Under the pieces are notes generated by a model. It worked only from the letters and a program-made list of their open reading frames with translations. It ran no database searches and was not told the origin of the DNA. Positions 59,701 to 64,000 of a DNA stretch of 64,000 nt are shown piece by piece. Positions within the stretch are counted from its first letter, which is position 1; each line of letters begins with the position of its first letter. The position numbers and the translations under genes are program-made. Location of the stretch: the NCBI GenBank assembly GCA_020284085.1, contig JACEVL010000802.1, positions 248,001 through 312,000 on the forward strand. The letters are read 5' to 3'. Source of the stretch: Aporrectodea caliginosa (taxonomy: Eukaryota > Annelida > Clitellata > Crassiclitellata > Lumbricidae).

Positions 59701-61129
59701 CTGGAACTGAGCAACTGTACACTGAATGACATGCAACAATATGAGGAACAGGATATGACTGATGTTGAATAATAATATAAATTGAATTTTCACATGACAC
59801 CCACCCACTCGAATTCATACCCCAGCCATCGAAGTTAAGTGCCAACACGTCGGCAACCAGCCATCATTACTTTCCACCCCAACCACACCATGTAAGCGTA
59901 ATTTGTATGGTAAGTAAAGGAGCAACATCAATCTCAAGTTACACCTTATTGTGTTAGGTTTTATGCCTTGGAGCTAAGTATGTGCAGCACAAATTATTTT
60001 TGATAATGATGATGATGATCTTGATGATGATTATGATGATAGTGACGACGTTGTTGTTGTTGTTGTTGTAGATGATGATGATGATGTTTATGATGATATA
60101 TGGCGTTGATGTTGCTGCTGATGATTACAATGATTATGATCACTATGCTGATGACGATCATCATCATGACAATGACAATCATGACATTGATGATGATTAT
60201 GCTGATGATATTGATGAAAAAGCTCATGACAGTGATCATGATTACTATTGCAAAAATAATTTTGAAATAATTAAACAAACAATTTCTCATTGTATGCTTT
60301 ATCTCTAATTTAAATTGATGGATGTTTGCAGTCTTCTTTTATGATGCAGTTTTATTACAACAAATAAAAATTACACTTTTGACGTTTTGATACTCAGTGA
60401 GCAAATAAATCGTTTTTGGGTAAATCTATTTACCACCATAAATTTAGAGTTGTTTTGCTTTTCCTCTTCTGCTTCTATTTCTGTTTGTTTTCGTTTTTGT
60501 TTTCAATGTTCTCAAATTAACTATTTCTTTTGTTTCTGCTACAGCACTTGCACAATTTTCCGCACAAGTATAATATTATTTAACCGTTTTTGGAAAACGA
60601 ATTAGCCTACAATCTGTTTTAATTTGGAATGGATTTCGGAAAATGGCGCAGTTCAAACAATGGTATCGTTCGACGGAAAGTAGCCAAGAGTCGCAGAGCT
60701 CTCTTGCACCGGAGGCTGGATCGTTGCCATGGTGACCCCCTAATGTTATCATCAATACTGCAATCTAATATTAGCCTCACTTGTTCGGGCATCATCGTCA
60801 ACACCACATCCTCTGCAACAATGCGGGTCATCCATGCATCTGTCACGGACGCAGGACACATCCGCCACCAGCCGCACGGGCAGTGGCAGCAGCCCACGGA
60901 GGCTGGCAGGCAGGCAGGCACGCCACCGCCGCCTCTATACACCATCCGCCTTAACTGGCACAATATGTTGGCATGGTCGCCCAGCGTCGCTCTACCACCA
61001 GACGGGTACACTCCAAACATAAAAACAATTGCCGCTAGATACGCAAATTGACCAAATTCCACTCACCACTATCAAGAAATTAAAAACAACCAGAAGGTAT
61101 TTCACGCATTTCATTCCACCCGACACCAT
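45499..61129 (-). CDS. CD63: CD63-like tetraspanin (7 coding exons, 245 residues)
   Basis: A four-span membrane protein that organises other proteins in endosomal/lysosomal and plasma membranes. Exons 61129-61067, 57606-57418, 51274-51200, 49927-49826, 49381-49223, 48400-48317 and 45564-45499 join with GT-AG at each boundary and every intron in phase 0, giving 245 codons plus stop. Membrane spans at about 11-34, 50-72, 85-106 and 210-238. The cytosolic loop GCCGAIKENHCM is canonical. The large outer loop (about 107-207) holds CCG at 146-148, PDTCC, and two more Cys (179, 198), six in all, with sequons at Asn126, 151 and 174. Glu95 and Glu224 are the polar residues typical of spans 3 and 4 in this group. 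The tail ends EYEVV, a YxxPhi sorting signal like the GYEVM of vertebrate CD63. The gene is about 15.6 kb because its introns carry many transposons. Confidence 0.94.
45840..46022. repeat. (ATGT)n microsatellite, intron 6
   Basis: TATGTATG/GCATGCAT units, degenerate, ending at the target duplication of the hAT element. Confidence 0.9.
46369..46383 (+). other. Possible tRNA-Lys primer-binding site
   Basis: TTGGCGCCCGAACG matches the first bases of the primer site used by Lys-tRNA-primed LTR retroelements. No paired LTRs, polypurine tract or pol reading frame were found around it, so it may be chance. Confidence 0.2.
46600..46965. repeat. GAGACAGACCGACAGA satellite
   Basis: Complex repeat with a larger unit of about 115 bp: TCGTACGATTTCTTTCCCTC occurs at about 46698 and 46822 with similar flanks. 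Open frames on both strands are artefacts. Confidence 0.85.
48005..48260 (+). mobile_element. L2/CR1-like LINE 3' end
   Basis: Decayed reverse transcriptase tail (LPPSLHSTIL-like, HLKTFLFSRSAS), then GAAGCGCTTTATAAATGA and a CAATACAATACACTACAATA tail. Confidence 0.55.
48317..48400 (-). CDS. CD63: Tetraspanin exon 6: end of outer loop and start of span 4
   Basis: Acceptor TTTCTTGTAG, donor GTATGG. Encodes GCVLTFTQWVRTNF then VIVGGVAAGLTVIE; 28 codons. Confidence 0.9.
48535..48925 (+). mobile_element. LINE 3' end, best copy of the 8655 family
   Basis: CTCGTCTCTGGAACGATCTT reads RLWNDLPPEFRTFSV, a reverse transcriptase C-terminal block, continuing to FKNSYPDSPDPVPSNPRPK, then a 3' UTR ending GGAGATTACGATTA. 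Confidence 0.65.
49080..49160. mobile_element. hAT-end-like fragment
   Basis: GTTAATTAATTAACGCATTA, then GCGTTAATAACTCGTTAA and ATGCCCATCCTTA look like hAT subterminal repeats and a CCATCC terminus. The partner end is not seen. Confidence 0.35.
49223..49381 (-). CDS. CD63: Tetraspanin exon 5: CCG and PDTCC part of outer loop
   Basis: Acceptor ATTTTGCAG, donor GTTAGC. Encodes FMCCGGANYTDW, VPDTCC and HGCGKGM; 53 codons. Confidence 0.92.
49480..49725. repeat. (ATT)n microsatellite, intron 4
   Basis: Two blocks of TTA/TTATTA separated by a mixed stretch, close to the exon 4 donor. Confidence 0.9.
49826..49927 (-). CDS. CD63: Tetraspanin exon 4: first part of outer loop
   Basis: Acceptor TTAATTCCAG, donor GTATGT. 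Encodes ITSAVEKEMMDATKNYNNSA through WDKVQEQ; 34 codons. Contains one sequon (NNS). Confidence 0.9.
49990..50142 (-). mobile_element. tRNA-derived SINE, copy A3
   Basis: On the minus strand: GCACTCGGCCTGTAACACA, ACGGGTTAGAGCC (B-box-like) and GGGACCTTGAGCAGGTCCTT, as in copies at 15960 and 38590. Confidence 0.6.
50232..50512 (+). mobile_element. CTT-tail SINE, best copy
   Basis: Head GCAGTGGTGGAGTGTCAATC with GGGGATTCAAACCCGC (B box), a core with CTCATATGCTGAGACTAAG and CACTTCATACCAATG, and a (CTT)n tail after TAGGGGACTGTT. tRNA-derived and transcribed by polymerase III in principle. Confidence 0.75.
50795..50935 (-). mobile_element. tRNA-derived SINE, copy A4
   Basis: CGCTAAGCAATTGTGTGTGA, GGGTTTGCTCAGAGTCCTTA and CGAGCACTCTATCC read on the plus strand match copies A1-A3. 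The head lies at higher coordinates. Confidence 0.55.
51200..51274 (-). CDS. CD63: Tetraspanin exon 3: membrane span 3
   Basis: Acceptor GTTTATTTCAG, donor GTTGGT. Encodes FVVLLCIVLILEVAAAIVAF then VLRGK; 25 codons. Confidence 0.9.
51280..53655. other. Tetraspanin intron 2, first part
   Basis: No exon or element recognised with confidence. Between 52440 and 53300 the phrase ATAGGCTGTTACCCC and relatives recur (about 52460, 52497, 52529, 52575, 52606, 53243), a loose dispersed repeat. Confidence 0.4.
53660..53841. repeat. (ACAG)n microsatellite
   Basis: GACAGACA and GAGACAGA units; adjoins a truncated SINE. Confidence 0.92.
53842..53945 (-). mobile_element. CTT-tail SINE, truncated
   Basis: GAGCAGTCCCTTGAGCTAGC, GAAGTGTTAGCAACATCATT and CTCAGCCTCGGCA are the reverse complement of the 44728 family core. 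Head lost. Confidence 0.55.
54227..54384. mobile_element. hAT-type MITE, 158 bp
   Basis: Starts CAGGGATTGGCAAATTACT, ends CAATTACTGCCCATACCCG; perfect 8-bp duplications GAAGTTAA (54219-54226 and 54385-54392). Internal TAATTGAATTA repeats. In tetraspanin intron 2. Confidence 0.85.
54620..56029. mobile_element. hAT-type element, 1410 bp, in tetraspanin intron 2
   Basis: Perfect 15-bp inverted termini CAGAGGCGCGTTTAC / GTAAACGCGCCTCTG and perfect 8-bp duplications CTACTGGG (54612-54619, 56030-56037). Both ends hold GGGGGCCC and CCCTAGGCGC motifs. A 68-codon minus-strand frame at 54863-55069 may be a transposase remnant, but I cannot confirm it. Confidence 0.9.
55339..55685. mobile_element. Possible nested MITE
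   Basis: CAGGGGTTCCCAATCTTTT at 55339 and GCACCCCTGGG motifs at both ends suggest a second hAT-like insertion within the 54620-56029 element. The right end and target duplication are unclear. Confidence 0.35.
56040..57225. other. Tetraspanin intron 2, last part
   Basis: No exon, RNA or element ends recognised. Short open frames at 56235-56471 and 56724-56942 have no features. Confidence 0.4.
57226..57311. mobile_element. Truncated MITE, same family as 59542
   Basis: AATCACTGCAAATCACAGGG through AGCCCCCAAACCTGAATCC to CTCCACTG matches the inner and right part of the 20088 and 59542 copies. The left end is missing. Confidence 0.65.
57418..57606 (-). CDS. CD63: Tetraspanin exon 2: end of span 1, small loop, span 2
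   Basis: Acceptor TTCAAACAG, donor GTGAGA. Encodes LAGLTLIIAG, FNEYLSFFSG and GFFGCCGAIKENHCMVVT; 63 codons. Confidence 0.93.
57720..58190. mobile_element. Possible hAT-like remnant
   Basis: The right end GGCCGGCTTTTTGACACCTCTG (about 58149-58170) resembles the CAGAGGTG termini seen at 695. No left end was identified. Confidence 0.3.
58800..58850 (+). mobile_element. SINE/LINE tail
   Basis: AAGGAGGCGCTATATAAATT followed by ACGATACAATACAATAAA, the shared tail type. Confidence 0.5.
58930..59475. repeat. Minisatellite, AAGGTAAAGGACAAGG unit
   Basis: About 12-20-bp units of GGTAAAGGACTAGGTAAAGG for over 300 bp, drifting to AAGGTAAGG. Located in tetraspanin intron 1. Polypurine on the plus strand. 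Confidence 0.92.
59542..59703. mobile_element. hAT-type MITE, 162 bp
   Basis: Perfect 16-bp inverted termini CAGTGGCGGCGCCAGG / CCTGGCGCCGCCACTG and perfect 8-bp duplications GAACTGAG (59534-59541, 59704-59711). Best copy of the family also at 20088 and 57226. Confidence 0.92.
60000..60240. repeat. (GAT)n-rich microsatellite, degenerate
   Basis: ATGATGATG blocks with GTTGTTGTT insert near 60050. Asp/His open frames are artefacts. Confidence 0.92.
61067..61129 (-). CDS. CD63: Tetraspanin exon 1: start and first part of span 1
   Basis: Starts AAGATGGTG (good context), 21 codons: MVSGGMKCVKYLLVVFNFLI then V, donor GTGAGT. MKCVKYLL..FN is the classic tetraspanin start. Too short to show as an open frame on its own. 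Confidence 0.9.
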
Positions 61130-61238
61130 CTTGGTTTCGTATGTAGGCTTTCACCCGCGACGAAAATATTCGTAAAAATAATTATAATACGCGCACCGCT
61201 CGAATCGACAAGTAACGGCGCGCAAACGCAGTTGTGCG

Positions 61239-61246
61239 TTTATATA
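61239..61246 (-). promoter_or_regulatory. TATA box of the tetraspanin gene
   Basis: TATATAAA on the minus strand, 110 bp above the ATG; transcription would start near 61210. CG-rich stretches surround it. Confidence 0.5.
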
Positions 61247-61479
61247 GATGCGACGCATTACTCAGCAGGTGTGTTAGTCCGCATAGAAAAGTAGTTCCTG
61301 GTTCGTGACGTCGAGGCGTGACTACACGATAGTGTGACGTAGATGTAAAATGATGGATGGTGTTGATATCATTGCACTAGCGATAGATGTTGAAAGAGCA
61401 GCGGACAGGATGAAAAATTAGTTAGTAAAAAACTGCGACGAGTGCATGAATAGTGGGTCATTTTGAATATAATGTCGAG

Positions 61480-61720
61480 AAAACAGACGGACAGACAGAA
61501 AGACAGACACAGACATCCAGGCGCACAGACAGACAGAGACATATACACAGACACACAGGATGAATAAACGAATGAACAAAAGAACGAACGAAAGAATGCA
61601 TGAATGAACGAACGAACGAACTAATAATATAATGAATTAATGAACGAATAAATGAACAAACGACTGAACGAATGAATGAATGAATGAATGAATGAGAGAA
61701 CAAACGAACGAACGTTTGTT
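61480..61720. repeat. ACAG then GAAC/GAAT microsatellite
   Basis: GACAGACAG block to about 61550, then (GAAC)n and (GAAT)n units like those at 17290. Phe/Val/His/Ser frames on the minus strand are artefacts. Confidence 0.92.
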
Positions 61721-63111
61721 CGTGAGGCGCCCTTGTAACTGCATGGCTGTGTTAGGACGCCATATAAATTGTCGCTGTTATTATCATCATCGTCGTCATC
61801 AGTGGTGTAGTGGTAAGAAAAGCAGTGGGTATACTGTAAATTGTACTGAAATTTTTTTTCGCGAGCCAATTACGTATATACAGTGCTTGCGTTCTCGGGC
61901 GCACAGCGCCTGAGGAAATCCGACTAGCAGGTCTGGTTCGTAAGCTCTTCCAGTACGGTCCGGGGCAGTGCCTCTGCCAGAAACGATTTGAAGGAATTTA
62001 GTATTCAATTCTTTCATGAAAACTGATTTGAAAATATGTATTTCTGACAAATGAAATTACTTAAGAAATATGAAGACTTACATTATGAAAGAATTTCAAG
62101 AAAAGTTGAACATTATAAAAATGATCACTAGAGAGCAGTGCATAATTATTTTAACAGATTTGGACTGCTGGGACAAAGTCACCCACGACTAGAGTCTAGA
62201 GGTCTGGGCAGCGTTGTAAGCTCCCCGAGACAACACATTTTAGAGCATTTTCTACCAAATGGAACCCATTTTAGCCACTTTAATTTACTAAATTTGCTTT
62301 TTATTTTTATACATATCAATATTTAAGTACTTCATATAAGTTTGAAAATATGACATAATTAGTTCAACTATATATACCACCAAAATAATTAATATAAATA
62401 AGTCAGTGACAGGCTGAGTGACTGTTATGCAGTGGAAGAGCTGCAGCTATTACAAACAATGTTAGCTTAACTTCAGCAAACACTTAGACTATGCACCTGT
62501 CCCAGAGGATTGTAGGATATAATCCCATCCGGACATAATCCTTTGGACAAATCCCCCATTTTGTGTATGACATAATCCCCGAACATCATCCCCTCTGTTC
62601 AATTAGCCTATTTCTGCATAAACCTAAATAAACCTTGATAAACCTTAATTGCCCAGTTTTGTTCATTGTGTCAGCTTGTTAATGTGGTTAATGTATAAGC
62701 TTAGACTTAAGACTTGTTATTTTCATTTACTTCCTAAGATAAGACTTGTTAGTGTCATTTAGGTCTAAAGTTAAGACTTGCAAATGTCGTTTAGGTCTTA
62801 AGTCTTGTTAATGTCGTTCACTTTTGAAGTTAAATTTACAATGAACGAATGGTTGGCGAGATCAAACGATCGGCAAGTTGGAATAAAATCCGGTAATTTA
62901 TCGTTTTAGCGTTCTAAATTATTGGCTCATTGTAACTCTGCTTTTTACTTGTGAGCCATACGGCAGGGTTCTACAAGTCCCTCAAGTCTTTTTCTTTAGT
63001 CGTGGCTGGGCCGGGAGCGCTCCTGAGTAGTTTCTTAAGGGGCGCTATATAAATGCTCTGAATGAATTAATTCTCTCATACCTCTGATGGCCTATCAATG
63101 TTCCACCTCCT
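61721..63111. other. Intergenic, nothing firm
   Basis: A retroposon tail GGGGCGCTATATAAATGCTC occurs at about 63040 with GAGCGCTCCTGAGTAGTTTC before it. The stretch 62500-62600 repeats the word ATAATCCC. No gene supported. Confidence 0.4.
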
Positions 63112-63402
63112 TCACAGGCGTACGTAGTACTTCGGTTTCTCCAAGCCGAATCGATGGACTCTGAGGCCATTTACTAGGATCAAGTACTTATGTCTATGTT
63201 CTGCAGGAACAGCATCGTTGCTCATTCCCTTACCAGACCATGCAGAATTTATAGCAATGTTTTTTGTACTAATGTTACCCGTAAATCGTAATTCCTGTAT
63301 AGGCCTATAACTGAATGTAATGGTAATAGCAGTGATATTAACAACTAGCAGAATTAAAATTACAAATGCATATTTTAAAATTTTATTTCCTATTTTAATC
63401 AT
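63112..63402 (-). CDS. Possible first exon of a type II membrane protein
   Basis: A 96-codon frame. It starts MIKIGNKILK, then a hydrophobic stretch (about residues 9-32, ILKYAFVILILLVVNITAIT) and a luminal-type region with sequons at NIS and NIT-like sites. This is the shape of a Golgi glycosyl- or sulfotransferase N-terminus, but no catalytic motif is present, so the family is unknown. A GTACGC donor lies at the codons before the frame's stop, consistent with further exons at lower coordinates, but I found none. It could also be a chance frame in A/T-rich DNA. Confidence 0.3.
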   Translation of the reverse strand: MIKIGNKILKYAFVILILLVVNITAITITFSYRPIQELRFTGNISTKNIAINSAWSGKGMSNDAVPAEHRHKYLILVNGLRVHRFGLEKPKYYVRL

Positions 63403-64000
63403 TTACCATCAGATCAGCATCATCAGCAGTTGCATAATTAAAAGTAAAATTAGCAAATATTAATGGACTATGGAGGTCAATGAATGTGCCTGCAGCTTAT
63501 ACAGGCCTCCTTAAAAAATACTGTTAAAAGAATACAGAAAATTATGTAATAACTATACAGTAATGTCAATTGGCAAATTTTATGTAATGAGGAAAAATAA
63601 TTGGAAAGTTTGGCTGATTGTTTCTTAAAAAATTGTAGTATAGTAATAATATCAATTAAAATTAGGTTCGCATTTAAAAATATAAATTTCTGGAAATATA
63701 CTCATGTATGAAATAATACAAAAGCAGGAACAAATACGCAAGCATTTAAGCTCTTAGTGAACATATCGACTAGATCAGAACTTTCCTTTCCTGGCTTTCA
63801 AAACTGAGAACTTGTGAATCACTGCATCTAAATCAATGCCTTTCGGCATCTCACTTTTAATTGATAATATCGCAAGATCGGAAGGCCTTGACTATCCAAT
63901 GGAAGATCGCAAATAGTTCTTTACCAGTTTCAGCTTTGAAAGCTTCTCTCACATAAAGCTACAGACACACAGATTGTCAGGAATAATTTTAGGCTTAGTG
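63403..64000. other. Window end, nothing recognised
   Basis: A/T-rich; no supported gene, RNA or element end. Confidence 0.45.

Noticed and set aside
60619..61062. Overlapping 140- and 147-codon frames on opposite strands
   Set aside because: GC-rich first part of tetraspanin intron 1; both strands are open, neither has motifs, and the minus frame runs up to the exon 1 donor as an unspliced reading.
62500..62597. MITE candidate beginning CAGAGGATTG and ending CCCCTCTG
   Set aside because: Termini agree for only six bases and the flanks show no 8-bp duplication.
1..64000. CRISPR arrays, operons, prophage or bacterial defence systems
   Set aside because: The DNA is eukaryotic; tandem repeats here are satellites without regular unique spacers.

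Overview
This is animal genomic DNA. It has no operons, its genes are split by introns with GT-AG junctions, and it is dense in microsatellites, SINE and LINE remnants and small DNA transposons. The gene families (a CD63-type tetraspanin, an NHLH-type bHLH factor, a polypeptide GalNAc-transferase and an amidated-peptide precursor) fit a bilaterian. The repeat tails ending GCGCTATATAAAT and the excess of the octamer TAGGCCTA suggest a marine deuterostome invertebrate such as an echinoderm or hemichordate. That placement is inference; no species-level marker was found.

Layout. (1) 1-6400 is gene-poor: LINE debris, two hAT-type MITEs and long CA/GACA microsatellites. (2) 6401-6862, minus strand, encodes a 153-residue secreted peptide precursor with three Gly-Arg amidation signals; I do not recognise its family. 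(3) 11036-17263, minus strand, is a four-exon polypeptide N-acetylgalactosaminyltransferase whose 647-residue protein can be assembled exactly. Its introns hold ACTG and AGCAT satellites and two abutting tRNA-derived SINEs. (4) 17.7-31 kb holds an L2/CR1-like LINE 3' end, a hAT element, a roughly 120-bp-arm palindrome and long microsatellites, with no gene recognised. (5) 32149-32706, plus strand, encodes an NHLH-type bHLH transcription factor. (6) 33.4-41 kb is a transposon cluster: a MITE, a TA-flanked palindromic element, a hAT copy, and a promoter-like array of four E2F-type sites with CCAAT and TATA boxes ahead of a 188-codon unknown ORF. (7) 45499-61129, minus strand, is a seven-exon CD63-like tetraspanin (245 residues, every intron phase 0), with several hAT-type elements and SINEs in its introns. 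(8) 61.2-64 kb holds the tetraspanin promoter and a possible first exon of a type II membrane protein.

The genes do not form a pathway. Two act in the secretory route (GalNAc-transferase in the Golgi, tetraspanin on endosomal and plasma membranes), one is a secreted peptide precursor and one a neural-type nuclear factor. The clearest pattern in the mobile DNA is at least nine hAT-type insertions with terminal inverted repeats; six have perfect and three imperfect 8-bp target duplications. The observations most worth following up are the unassigned peptide precursor with its cluster of CRE octamers, the GalNAc-transferase with a degenerate lectin domain, and the E2F/CCAAT/TATA array.
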